Source: Christiangramia sp. OXR-203
Lineage (GTDB): Bacteria > Bacteroidota > Bacteroidia > Flavobacteriales > Flavobacteriaceae
Reading direction: 5' to 3'
Assembly (NCBI RefSeq): GCF_034372165.1
Contig: NZ_CP139698.1
Span: forward strand, 434,001 to 498,000
DNA: 64,000 nt
The notes beneath the pieces were generated by a model. That model was given only the letters and a program-made list of their open reading frames with translations, ran no database searches and was not told the origin of the DNA. Within the stretch, counting starts at the first letter, position 1. The number at the start of each line of letters is the position of its first letter. Both the position numbers and the translations under genes were made by a program. This document shows, piece after piece, positions 1-7,276 of this stretch.

Positions 1-211
1 CGCCTACGGAATTTTTATTGCCACCTTCTTAACTTTACTGGTGTTGCCATTGTTGCTTTCTATTACCAATTCAGGTAAAGCCAGAGCAAAATGGTTAAAA
101 ACCGGGAATAAAGTGAGTCGGGAATCTGTAGAGAGAGCGATCAAGGAGAAAAATGATGAAGATGAGCGCCAGAGTGAGCTTGATGAGGCGAATAAGAATC
201 AGAATTACTAG
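1..211 (+). CDS. RND efflux transporter permease, C-terminal end (partial)
   Basis: The frame is open from the window edge (first full codon at base 2) to a TAG at 209-211, giving about 69 residues. They form one strongly hydrophobic helix (YGIFIATFLTLLVLPLLLSI) followed by a highly charged cytoplasmic tail rich in Glu, Lys and Asn. This matches the last transmembrane helix and tail of an inner-membrane RND (AcrB-like) pump. The identity rests mainly on position: a TolC-type outer-membrane partner starts 33 bases downstream on the same strand, the usual order of tripartite efflux operons. The substrate cannot be inferred, and the 5' part lies outside the window. Confidence 0.72.
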   Translation, partial: AYGIFIATFLTLLVLPLLLSITNSGKARAKWLKTGNKVSRESVERAIKEKNDEDERQSELDEANKNQNY

Positions 212-244
212 AAGATAATTGAACTTCAGAATAAATAATTTCGA

Positions 245-1579
245 ATGAGATTGAGAAAATTTATCCTTAGCATTTTGATCGCACTTTTTTGGAGTGTTGG
301 TGCTGTTGCGCAGGATAGCCTGCTCACTAAACAGGAAGTTATATCCAGAGCACTGGCTGAGAACTTTGGAATAAGGATCGCTGAGAATAATGTCGAAATT
401 GCCGATAACAACCAGAATATTTTAAACTCAGGCTATTTGCCGACACTTACGGGGCTCGCCGGAGCGAATTACGACCTGAATGATCGTGTTACTGAACCTG
501 AAAATGGTGAAACCGTAGATCAACGCGGGATCGAAAGTAACCGTTATAATGCTTCCATAAATTTAGGATATACATTGTTTGATGGTCTGGGTCGTTTGTA
601 TAATTATAAAAGTCTTCAGGAGCAATATGATCTCTCTCAACTAGAAGCCCGGGAAACTATAGAAAATACCATTCTACAGATCATGAGCGTGTATTATGAG
701 GTCGCCAGACTTTCAGAAAACATCAATGTTCTTGAGGAGACTCTGGAAATATCCAAGAATCGTGTAACGCGTGCTCAATATCAATTTGAATATGGGCAGG
801 CGAACAATCTTGTGGTTCTAAATGCAAGGGTAGACGTAAACAACGATAGTATTTCTTTGATAGAAACCGAACAATTGCTGAAGAATACCAAGCGGGATCT
901 AAATGTACTTCTGAATAGAGAAATTACCGCAAACGATTTTTCCGTAGATACAACAGTAACATTTATAAGTGACCTTGAGCTGGATAGTTTTGTTACTGAA
1001 GCTGAAATTAACAATGTTTCATTGCTGCAGATCGAGCAAAGTCTGGAAATTAGTGACTATGATATCAAGATCAATAAGAGCGGTTATTTGCCTTCCATAG
1101 ACCTTACCGGATCATATGGATGGAACCTGAACCGAAGTGCTGCAACCGCCTTCTTTCCGGGTAGTACAACTACTACAGATGGACTTGCTGCTGGAGTTAG
1201 TTTACGCTGGGATTTGTTTGATGGAGGTTTTAGAAATATTCAGGTTAGAAACTCTAAAATAAGATATGAGAATCAGAAAATTCAGAAAGAACAATTGATC
1301 AGTCAGGTTCAACGGGATATCGCGAATTCCCTCGGAAATTATCGAAATAAACTGTTTATTCTCAAAGTACAGGAAGAGAATGTTGAAACGAATTTGAATA
1401 ACTTCAATCGATCTGAAGAGCAATATAAACTTGGAAGAATTTCTTCGATAGAATTCAGGCAGGCACAGATCAATCTTTTAGATGCCAGAACCAGTCTCAA
1501 CCTTGCCAAGTATGATGCGAAACTGGCAGAGCTACAAGTTTTGCAGTTAACTGGTCAATTGTTGAATGTAAATCTCTAG
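245..1579 (+). CDS. TolC-family outer membrane efflux protein
   Basis: This 444-residue protein is the outer-membrane channel component of a tripartite efflux or secretion system. Residues 1-23 form a signal peptide ending near AVAQ. The mature part has the duplicated OEP pattern of long amphipathic helices (for example residues 135-230 and 345-440) alternating with beta-strand segments such as INLGYTLFDGL and VSLRWDLFDGG, the two repeat halves that form the barrel and periplasmic tunnel. Length is typical for TolC. It lies 33 bases behind the RND pump end and is presumably cotranscribed with it. The substrate is not deducible. Confidence 0.9.
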   Translation: MRLRKFILSILIALFWSVGAVAQDSLLTKQEVISRALAENFGIRIAENNVEIADNNQNILNSGYLPTLTGLAGANYDLNDRVTEPENGETVDQRGIESNRYNASINLGYTLFDGLGRLYNYKSLQEQYDLSQLEARETIENTILQIMSVYYEVARLSENINVLEETLEISKNRVTRAQYQFEYGQANNLVVLNARVDVNNDSISLIETEQLLKNTKRDLNVLLNREITANDFSVDTTVTFISDLELDSFVTEAEINNVSLLQIEQSLEISDYDIKINKSGYLPSIDLTGSYGWNLNRSAATAFFPGSTTTTDGLAAGVSLRWDLFDGGFRNIQVRNSKIRYENQKIQKEQLISQVQRDIANSLGNYRNKLFILKVQEENVETNLNNFNRSEEQYKLGRISSIEFRQAQINLLDARTSLNLAKYDAKLAELQVLQLTGQLLNVNL

Positions 1580-1581
1580 CC

Positions 1582-1764
1582 ATGTACGAACATTTCTTTC
1601 AATGTCCTTACTGTTGGGAAGAAGTCTCTGTACTTCTGGATCCTTCTGTGCGAAAACAAACTTATATCGAGGATTGTGAGACTTGTTGCAACCCTATAGA
1701 ATTCAAGGTAGAATTTGACTCGAATGAACTGCAGATGTTCGAAGCTCAGCCAATCGAGCAATAA
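1582..1764 (+). CDS. CPXCG motif-containing cysteine-rich protein
   Basis: This is a 60-residue acidic protein with two cysteine pairs, C8-P-Y-C11 and C32-E-T-C35 (plus C36), spaced as in a small zinc ribbon. It matches the CPXCG cysteine-rich family, whose function is unknown. The ATG is two bases after the TAG of the TolC gene, so the two are almost certainly cotranscribed. There is no signal peptide, so it is probably cytoplasmic. The link to efflux is positional only. Confidence 0.8.
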   Translation: MYEHFFQCPYCWEEVSVLLDPSVRKQTYIEDCETCCNPIEFKVEFDSNELQMFEAQPIEQ

Positions 1765-1832
1765 AACTTTGTAGCTTAGCGAACCAGAAGTCTTTTTCGG
1801 CTATCTTAGTAGCTAACCCTACACCATCAACC

Positions 1833-2186
1833 ATGTTAGCAACTTTCGATCTTCCAGGTCATGTGATCGGGATTATTATAGACTCAGATCTTACAGATGA
1901 GGTTTTAGACGAAGTAATTCTAGAGATCAAAGCTCGTTTTGATCAATACGATAAGGTCAATGTTTACTTAGAGCTTGAAAAAGATCATGATATCGGTTTT
2001 AATGCACTTTTTAAAGGAATAAAATTTAAATATTCCAACGCAGATCTTTTCGGCAAAATAGCTATCGTGACAGATAGTTCTTGGTTCCAAAATGCTGTGA
2101 ATGTGAGCGATATATTTCTGGATGTAGAGGTGAGGACGTATGATGTCAAAGATAGGCTGGATGGTCTCCAATGGATTTCAATATAA
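1833..2186 (+). CDS. STAS/SEC14 domain-containing protein (SpoIIAA-like)
   Basis: This 117-residue soluble protein alternates strands and helices as in the SpoIIAA/SEC14-like family: an N-terminal strand pair (HVIGIIIDSDLTDEV), a helix, a central strand (VNVYLELEKD), and a C-terminal half with KIAIVTDSSWFQNAV. Proteins of this fold have been proposed to bind lipids or act as regulatory partners; no enzymatic residues are evident. It lies 68 bases after the CPXCG gene on the same strand and may belong to the same unit. A tRNA follows it. The precise role is unknown. Confidence 0.75.
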   Translation: MLATFDLPGHVIGIIIDSDLTDEVLDEVILEIKARFDQYDKVNVYLELEKDHDIGFNALFKGIKFKYSNADLFGKIAIVTDSSWFQNAVNVSDIFLDVEVRTYDVKDRLDGLQWISI

Positions 2187-2199
2187 TTTTTTAAAAAAG

Positions 2200-2232
2200 T
2201 TTGGTTAGAAACTAAAAAACGTCTTATATTTG
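2200..2232 (+). promoter_or_regulatory. Bacteroidota-type promoter of the initiator tRNA
   Basis: A TTTG at 2200-2203 (-33 box) is followed after 21 bases by TATATTTG at 2225-2232, an exact match to the TAnnTTTG -7 consensus. Transcription would begin around 2238-2240, just before the tRNA 5' end at 2244. It starts only 14 bases after the stop of the preceding gene, so the tRNA has its own promoter. Confidence 0.7.
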
Positions 2233-2243
2233 CCGTCCAATAG

Positions 2244-2316
<73 letters not shown>

Positions 2317-2322
2317 CTAAGC

Positions 2323-2351
2323 AAAAAGCCATTCATTCGAATGGCTTTTTT
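2323..2351. terminator. Bidirectional intrinsic terminator
   Basis: A hairpin with AAAGCCATT and AATGGCTTT arms is flanked by an A run on the left and a T run on the right. It can end the tRNA transcript on the plus strand and the MdaB-like gene coming from the right on the minus strand. Confidence 0.8.
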
Positions 2352-2379
2352 CATTTCTATTATCGTCCTTGTTTGAATC

Positions 2380-2976
2380 TCAAATTTCATCAAATATCTT
2401 ATGCAGAAACTGATCGTATCTTTTTAGCTCCCTGGGAACATCTGCGTTCTTTTCCATATCATGAAAATGCGTTGAAGCAATAAATTCCAGACCAATAAAT
2501 TTGTTCATTTTATGAAAAGCATAAAGTGGTCCTTCATCAACACTCTTCTGGTCGAAAAATTCTCCCTCGAGTTTAAAAGCGTCTTCCGGGGCGTTCCAGC
2601 TAGTAGTTAATAGATACTTCTTCCCTTGCAGACTTCCTCCTGTTCCATAATTAGTAGAAGGATTCTTCCTGCTTCTTCCATCGCTTGTATATATTCCATT
2701 TTGATGCCCTGCAGTAAAGACCTTGTCTATGTACTCCTTAAATTTAAAAGGAACCTGAAACCACCAGATGGGAGTATGATAAATTATAATGTCTGCCCAT
2801 TTATACTTCGTGACTTCTTCTTCTAAATTGTATTTTTCCCCAACATTAGTCGTCCTAACATCAAAACCAGGTCTATTTGTGAAATAATTGGTGGTATTCT
2901 GTAATAGTGTTTTATTGAAACGGCCGGGAGAGTGTGCGAAAGTATGTCCACCGTTTATCACAAAAATATTCTTCAT
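2380..2976 (-). CDS. mdaB: NAD(P)H-dependent quinone reductase, MdaB-like flavodoxin-fold protein
   Basis: This 198-residue cytoplasmic protein has the flavodoxin-like fold of NAD(P)H quinone oxidoreductases. It begins with strand KNIFVINGGHTFAHSPGRFN, which carries the phosphate-binding loop for FMN/FAD. It continues with WADIIIYHTPIWWFQVPFKFKEYIDKVF, the isoalloxazine-contacting signature of the MdaB/KefF group, and has GKKYLLTTSWNAPEDAF in the second half. Length fits MdaB (about 190-200). Such enzymes make two-electron reductions of quinones and protect against oxidative or electrophile stress. It is divergent from a LysR regulator and shares a 94-base intergenic region with it, so LysR-dependent induction is likely. 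Confidence 0.85.
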   Translation of the reverse strand: MKNIFVINGGHTFAHSPGRFNKTLLQNTTNYFTNRPGFDVRTTNVGEKYNLEEEVTKYKWADIIIYHTPIWWFQVPFKFKEYIDKVFTAGHQNGIYTSDGRSRKNPSTNYGTGGSLQGKKYLLTTSWNAPEDAFKLEGEFFDQKSVDEGPLYAFHKMNKFIGLEFIASTHFHDMEKNADVPRELKRYDQFLHKIFDEI

Positions 2977-3001
2977 AGCTTTTTAAATTATTAGTTCGGA
3001 A

Positions 3002-3009
3002 CAAAATTA
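3002..3009 (-). promoter_or_regulatory. -7 promoter box of the MdaB-like gene
   Basis: Read on the minus strand this is TAATTTTG, an exact TAnnTTTG match, 26 bases from the ATG at 2976. It faces away from the LysR promoter box at 3046-3053. Confidence 0.5.
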
Positions 3010-3015
3010 AAGGCT

Positions 3016-3042
3016 ATCGTATTATTATAAAAATAGTATGAT
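3016..3042. promoter_or_regulatory. Imperfect palindrome, candidate LysR operator
   Basis: ATCGTATTAT, a 7-base AT spacer, then ATAGTATGAT gives ten-base arms with 8 of 10 positions complementary. It lies between the two divergent -7 boxes. LysR-type regulators usually bind an imperfect dyad of T-N11-A type in exactly such a place, serving both autorepression and activation of the divergent gene. Confidence 0.5.
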
Positions 3043-3045
3043 TTA

Positions 3046-3053
3046 TACCTTTG
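3046..3053 (+). promoter_or_regulatory. -7 promoter box of the LysR gene
   Basis: TACCTTTG matches TAnnTTTG exactly and ends 17 bases before the ATG at 3071, leaving a very short leader. Confidence 0.55.
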
Positions 3054-3070
3054 TATTAAAATAGTAATAG

Positions 3071-3979
3071 ATGGTGAATATGGAATGGTATCGCACCTTT
3101 GTAGCGATCTATGAGAAAAGTACCTTAACAAAGGCTGCTGAGACTCTATTTACAAGTCAGCCGGGCGTAAGCGTTCATTTAAATGCACTGGAATCCTATA
3201 TAGGTCGTAAACTATTCGAAAGAACATCGCGGAGAATGATCCCGACAGAAGAAGGTAAACAACTTTACAATTTTGTTCTGGATGCGGTTAAGAACCTGGA
3301 AAAAGCTGAACAACATTTTAAGAAAACTTCGCATGAAGAAATTCCTTCCATTAATATTGGCATGTGTACGGAAACCTTTCAAACGATACTGGAACCTGAA
3401 ATTTCAAGTTTGAACTTTAACCTGCTGGCAAAGTTTGGAGATCATCAGGAATTGATTAAAGATCTAAATAGTGGCATCCTGGATTTAGTCATAACTCCTA
3501 AGTTTGACACTAAAAACTCACTGGCAGATTACGAACCTTTTACGAAAGAGAATATCGTAATGATTGCTGGAAAAAATTCGGCATTAAAGGATATAAACAC
3601 TTTAATCGACAATGAAAGTTTCGGTGAGCTGGAGAAGATATTAAAAAATCAAACCTGGTATAGCGCTTCTAATGAGATGGACCACTTTAGACGTTTTTGG
3701 TACGAAAACTTTAAAAAGAGGGTAGATTTTAAGCCGAATTATATTTTACCAAATTTTGGTTCTATTATAAGATCTATAGAGAATAATAAAGGGTTTGCAA
3801 TAGTGCCTGATTTCTTAGTAAATGATTCACTCAGAGATGCTAAGATTAAACTAGTGTGGTCTGGTAAAAAAGAAGTTAGTAATATTCTCTACTTTGCTAC
3901 TCGAAGTGATCTAAAGCATAAAGAAGAGACTGCAGTTATTAAGAGCATATTTAGAAGAAAAATGGTAAAGTTGAATTGA
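3071..3979 (+). CDS. LysR-family transcriptional regulator
   Basis: This 302-residue protein begins with a winged helix-turn-helix (residues 4-63) containing the LysR pattern STLTKAAETLFTSQPGVSVHLNALESYIGRKLFERTSRR. A linker helix and a LysR substrate-binding (periplasmic-binding-protein-like) effector domain follow, from about residue 95 to 290. It is transcribed away from the MdaB-like gene, the classic arrangement in which the regulator controls its neighbour in response to a small molecule, here perhaps a quinone. The start at 3071 and an in-frame ATG at 3080 are both compatible with the promoter; the second places the first helix as in most family members. Confidence 0.9.
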   Translation: MVNMEWYRTFVAIYEKSTLTKAAETLFTSQPGVSVHLNALESYIGRKLFERTSRRMIPTEEGKQLYNFVLDAVKNLEKAEQHFKKTSHEEIPSINIGMCTETFQTILEPEISSLNFNLLAKFGDHQELIKDLNSGILDLVITPKFDTKNSLADYEPFTKENIVMIAGKNSALKDINTLIDNESFGELEKILKNQTWYSASNEMDHFRRFWYENFKKRVDFKPNYILPNFGSIIRSIENNKGFAIVPDFLVNDSLRDAKIKLVWSGKKEVSNILYFATRSDLKHKEETAVIKSIFRRKMVKLN

Positions 3980-4154
3980 GGTGAATGCAATGAAATTTCA
4001 AGCTTCAAGTATTAAAAGCTTCTCGTGCTGCAATGTCTATAATCTAAATCTGCCAAAGCGTAGACATCCCTAAATTCCGGTTTCTTTAGTCAGATTCTAC
4101 TATGTAGATAATTTAAACAGACAGTAATCGATTCGATGCTGAAAAGTATGGACA

Positions 4155-4185
4155 TAAAAAAACCGACCCTAAGGTCGGTTTTTAA
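4155..4185. terminator. Bidirectional intrinsic terminator
   Basis: AAACCGACC, a short loop and GGTCGGTTT form a strong hairpin flanked by A and T runs. It lies between the convergent LysR and SYLF genes and can serve both. Confidence 0.8.
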
Positions 4186-4205
4186 CTAGTTTATAATATC
4201 CAATA

Positions 4206-4751
4206 TTACATTTCGGTATATCCAAATCTCTGTCCTGCAACAGATACTCCAACCATCGCGCCTGCTTTGGGCATGGTTGCTACAGCTGTACCATCAGTAA
4301 ACTTAATAGTTTTAGACTTTCCTTTCTCTAAAATTACTGCAGTAGCATTTCCAGATAATTCGTAATCTCCAGCTTTAAACTTGTTGAGATCTTCTTCATT
4401 TTCGAAGAAAATTACTTCTCGGTAAGCTTTTCCTCCAACCTGCAGTCCTACATCAACTTGCTTTAAGTTAGCGTATCCTACCATTGTTCCGTTTTCGTAG
4501 ACAATTCCATTTCCGGATGCACCACCTATAATATAAGCACCTTTTCCAACATTAGGGAAAATTGCATATCCAGCTGAAGTTGTAAATAGTTCAGCAAGAT
4601 TTGGTTCTGCCGCGGTCATCGCAGCTTTAGCTTCAGTAGCATCGGCTTTAAGATCGGTCATATCTCCCGTCTTAGTGGATCCACAACTAACTATTCCTAT
4701 AAATAGCATTAGTAATCCGGTCTTCTTTAAGTAAACATTTAAATTTTTCAT
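4206..4751 (-). CDS. SYLF/Ysc84-domain lipoprotein
   Basis: This 181-residue protein has an N-terminal lipoprotein signal (hydrophobic stretch then GIVSCGS, acylated Cys about residue 23). A short linker follows, then a SYLF (Ysc84-like) domain from about residue 50: FTTSAGYAIFPNVGKGAYIIGGASGNGIVYENG, with KAGAMVGVSVAGQRFGY at the end. SYLF domains are associated with lipid binding; bacterial members are envelope proteins of unknown exact function. A -7 box is visible upstream and a terminator downstream, so it is probably monocistronic. Confidence 0.85.
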   Translation of the reverse strand: MKNLNVYLKKTGLLMLFIGIVSCGSTKTGDMTDLKADATEAKAAMTAAEPNLAELFTTSAGYAIFPNVGKGAYIIGGASGNGIVYENGTMVGYANLKQVDVGLQVGGKAYREVIFFENEEDLNKFKAGDYELSGNATAVILEKGKSKTIKFTDGTAVATMPKAGAMVGVSVAGQRFGYTEM

Positions 4752-4771
4752 GACTTATTTTTTTGGTGATT

Positions 4772-4779
4772 CAAAACTA
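4772..4779 (-). promoter_or_regulatory. -7 promoter box of the SYLF lipoprotein gene
   Basis: Read on the minus strand this is TAGTTTTG, an exact TAnnTTTG match, 21 bases before the ATG at 4751. Confidence 0.5.
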
Positions 4780-5022
4780 AATGAATCATATAACAAGTCC
4801 TGTTAAGCTCAAGTTATTTGGGAATATCTTAAAACCTAACCTAAATATGATGTTAAAAAATGCTCTGGAATCTTAACAATTAAGGTACTGAAAATTATTC
4901 ATAACTAATTAGTAAATAGTGCACTACAAAAAGTCCATGTTGAATTGAGCTAATAATAAAAGCTATTGAGTTAAGTTGTACTCCACTTTCTGAATACTTT
5001 AGCTGCTGAATTTAGTTAAATA

Positions 5023-5058
5023 TTAGGGGCTCGACTTGTAGGGAATCGGCCCCTTTTT
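5023..5058. terminator. Hairpin with plus-strand T run, possible terminator
   Basis: GGGGC and GCCCC arms close a roughly 20-base loop, followed on the plus strand by seven T. No plus-strand gene lies upstream. On the minus strand, downstream of the XRE gene, the hairpin is followed only by a mixed TAATATTT. It may be a weak terminator of the minus-strand operon or the end of an unrecognised plus-strand RNA. Confidence 0.4.
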
Positions 5059-5064
5059 TTATGC

Positions 5065-5259
5065 TTAGAGTTCAGCTTCAAAAATTTCTTCAATCGTTTT
5101 GTCAAACAGGTGGGAGAGTTTGAAGGCTAGAGGTAAACTGGGGTCAAACTTTCCCTTCTCTATAGCATTAATGGTTTGCCTGGATACGTTCAGTCTTTTT
5201 GCGAGTTCAGCCTGGGTCAAATCATGCTCTGCTCTTAAGATCTTGATTCTGTTTTTCAT
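5065..5259 (-). CDS. XRE-family helix-turn-helix regulator (small, YozG-like)
   Basis: This 64-residue protein consists almost entirely of one lambda-repressor-like helix-turn-helix. LTQAELAKRLNVSRQTINAIEKGKFDPSLPLAFKLSHLF is the recognition part, typical of the small Cro/YozG-like regulators that have no effector domain. Its ATG overlaps the TGA of the upstream membrane-protein gene by four bases, so the two are translationally coupled. Such pairs usually let the regulator control its own operon; repeated TTTAC/GTAAA half-sites lie at the operon promoter. Confidence 0.88.
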   Translation of the reverse strand: MKNRIKILRAEHDLTQAELAKRLNVSRQTINAIEKGKFDPSLPLAFKLSHLFDKTIEEIFEAEL

Positions 5260-5666
5260 CGATACCTGTATTGTCCAATTACTACTCCGGCGAAATAGCT
5301 TAGACCAATCACTATTACCAGATGCGAAATTTCAGCATCGAAATTAATAAGGTTCGTCACATCCATTGTCGAGTAGCTAATTCCAAGGATGAGCGCAATC
5401 CCAAGTGATAGGCCCATGGCTTCGAGATGGATCTTTCTTTGTAACTCATCCAGGCTTTCCAGGTGCTTTATATTTGCGATGATCATTCCTACTCCAATTA
5501 TTAGATTAATAATTAGTAAAATGGTCGTGATCGTGTTATTGCCTGTCCATAAATAAAGATTTCCAAATACCACCACTGCCAGGGATGTGACCCATAGTAT
5601 GGTCCACAAAGCCAGTAGCTTTGTGCGCCCGGTTGCACAGTTTTTACTTGTTGATGTATTTCCCAT
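5256..5666 (-). CDS. Four-helix membrane protein paired with XRE regulator
   Basis: The protein is about 136 residues, with four hydrophobic helices (LLALWTILWVTSLAVVVFGN, TTILLIINLIIGVGMIIA, GLSLGIALILGISY, LVIVIGLSYFAGVVIGQY) and a charged central loop HLESLDELQRKIHLEA. I do not recognise a named family with confidence. Small membrane proteins coupled to XRE regulators are common, and in some the membrane partner modulates the regulator. I chose the ATG at 5666: an upstream in-frame GTG at 5687 overlaps the last base of the -7 promoter box (5687-5694) and would not be in the transcript. Confidence 0.75.
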   Translation of the reverse strand: MGNTSTSKNCATGRTKLLALWTILWVTSLAVVVFGNLYLWTGNNTITTILLIINLIIGVGMIIANIKHLESLDELQRKIHLEAMGLSLGIALILGISYSTMDVTNLINFDAEISHLVIVIGLSYFAGVVIGQYRYR

Positions 5667-5686
5667 GATGTAAAGTTTATTTGACA

Positions 5687-5694
5687 CAAATATA
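5687..5694 (-). promoter_or_regulatory. -7 promoter box of the XRE/membrane-protein operon
   Basis: On the minus strand the sequence reads TATATTTG, an exact TAnnTTTG match, 20 bases before the ATG at 5666. Confidence 0.6.
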
Positions 5695-5722
5695 GGAAAA
5701 GATTTAAATTGGAATGGTTTGT

Positions 5723-5737
5723 TTTACAAAAAGTAAA
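5723..5737. promoter_or_regulatory. TTTAC-N5-GTAAA dyad, candidate XRE operator
   Basis: TTTAC, five A, GTAAA is a perfect dyad 28 bases upstream of the -7 box. A further TTTAC half-site lies at 5744-5748 and a GTAAA at 5670-5674. The longer stretches 5668-5682 and 5735-5750 are inverted repeats of each other apart from one extra A, so the half-sites bracket the promoter. Confidence 0.45.
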
Positions 5738-5863
5738 TAAAACTTTACATTTTAATTATTTAAGCCCTACCTCTAACATGATAAGATTTTGCTAAACTGA
5801 TCCTGTTTCCATTCTTAAACCTAAGTTTTCTATATCTTCGAATCTCTCAAATCATCGAAAATA

Positions 5864-6496
5864 ATGACTGACACAAACCGAAAAATTTCTGAAGCCGACT
5901 TTGATATTACCATTCCTATCAAGATTGGTTATCCTGCGCTAAATGATTTTTTAAAGCAGAAATTGGTTGGGGAGATCATCAGTAAAGAGAATGAGGATGG
6001 CGAAAAGTCTAACTATGTCCAGATTCTGGACATTACTATTGAGAAAAGTGAAATTCCAGAGTACGATCTTTGTCTGCCAGTTACCGTGCAAACGCTTACC
6101 AGTTTCTTTAAGAATAAGCAGGTTAAATTTCTGTTCTACGCGAGTTTACACCTGGATCGTGAACTACAAAAAATTGAACTGGCAAATTATGAGATCGATG
6201 GACAGAACAACAACTGGCTTGTAAATCAGGCTTTAGAAACTGTAGTCAATAAATGGTTGTATGCTAAGTTGAAGGAAAAGATGAATTTTAATTTCATGCC
6301 TCAACTGGAAGAGCAGATGAATTCTTTGAACAATAAACTGGAAAATAAAATAGAAGCCAAGGAAGGTATCAATCTCATTGGCTTCCTCGAAGACCTTGAA
6401 GTTGCTCAGTTTAAGGCAGATGAGAATGACCTCTGGATCTCTATGCGTTTAAAAGCGAATGGTGTGGTTGAAATAGAAAAAATTAAACTTCCCTAA
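5864..6496 (+). CDS. Short DUF4403-like protein
   Basis: This 210-residue soluble protein has no signal peptide. It resembles DUF4403 proteins (ADFDITIPIKIGYPALNDFLKQKLVGE near the N-terminus, and repeated strand patterns as in tubular lipid-binding folds), but those usually run to about 450 residues and are exported. The region around residues 120-165 is a charged helix (LKEKMNFNFMPQLEEQMNSLNNKLENKI). The stop is one base before the deoC ATG, so the two genes are cotranscribed. The family assignment is tentative and the function unknown. Confidence 0.6.
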   Translation: MTDTNRKISEADFDITIPIKIGYPALNDFLKQKLVGEIISKENEDGEKSNYVQILDITIEKSEIPEYDLCLPVTVQTLTSFFKNKQVKFLFYASLHLDRELQKIELANYEIDGQNNNWLVNQALETVVNKWLYAKLKEKMNFNFMPQLEEQMNSLNNKLENKIEAKEGINLIGFLEDLEVAQFKADENDLWISMRLKANGVVEIEKIKLP

Positions 6497-6497
6497 G

Positions 6498-7139
6498 ATG
6501 AACCTAAATCAATATATCGATCATACACTTTTAAAACCGGATGCTAGTCCTCAGGCAATTATAAAACTTTGTCAGGAGGCGATCAAATATGAGTTCTATG
6601 CGGTTTGTGTTTCCGGATGTTATGCCAACTTAGCCGCAGAGCAAGTTGGGTTATCTAATGTAAAGCTAGCCGTTACTATAGGCTTTCCATTGGGTTCTTC
6701 AACTTCGGAAGCAAAAGTGCACGAGGCCAGGATTGCGGTGGAACAAGGTGCAGATGAGATCGACATGGTTCTGAATATTGGTTTTCTTAAAGCTGGTTTG
6801 ACTGAAGAAGTTGAAGAGGAAATAAGATCAGTAAAGTCGGTAATGGGAGAAAAGATATTGAAGGTCATTCTGGAAACCTGTTATTTAAGTAATTCAGAAA
6901 TTGCAACAGCCTGTAAGATATCAGAAAAAGCTGGTGCCGATTTCGTAAAAACATCTACTGGTTTTGGAACTGGTGGCGCAAGTATCGAACATATTAAACT
7001 CATGAAACAAAGCGTTGATGATCATATAAAAATCAAAGCTTCAGGAGGAATTCGAGATAAAGAGACAGCGATAACATATGTAAATGCTGGCGCAGATCGC
7101 ATTGGAACCTCTTCCGGGATTCAAATTGTTTCCAGCTAA
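6498..7139 (+). CDS. deoC: Deoxyribose-phosphate aldolase
   Basis: This 213-residue class I aldolase cleaves 2-deoxy-D-ribose 5-phosphate to glyceraldehyde 3-phosphate and acetaldehyde in deoxynucleoside catabolism. The TIM-barrel landmarks are all present: the N-terminal DHTLLKPDA, the EIDMVLNIG strand, the Schiff-base lysine K151 in DFVKTSTGFG, the second active-site lysine in IKASGGIRD, and the phosphate-binding GADRIGTSSG at the C-terminus. Length is normal. It is preceded by the DUF4403-like gene with no room for a promoter. Confidence 0.96.
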   Translation: MNLNQYIDHTLLKPDASPQAIIKLCQEAIKYEFYAVCVSGCYANLAAEQVGLSNVKLAVTIGFPLGSSTSEAKVHEARIAVEQGADEIDMVLNIGFLKAGLTEEVEEEIRSVKSVMGEKILKVILETCYLSNSEIATACKISEKAGADFVKTSTGFGTGGASIEHIKLMKQSVDDHIKIKASGGIRDKETAITYVNAGADRIGTSSGIQIVSS

Positions 7140-7276
7140 TAGCTCTCATAAGATTTTTCTTACTTTATTTTGTTCATATCGTCTTAATAACTAGGTTCTA
7201 AAGTCTTTATTTACAGAGCTTTAATAAGTCGTTTTTTGCCTAAATTATTCCTGCTTAACTTTTAATTACTAGTGAT

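Larger units (their letters stand above)
4752..5064. other. Gene-free intergenic region
   Basis: These 313 bases are AT-rich and hold no reading frame I can support. Visible elements are the SYLF promoter box at 4772-4779 and a G+C-rich hairpin at 5023-5058 near the right edge. I see nothing else. Confidence 0.5.
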
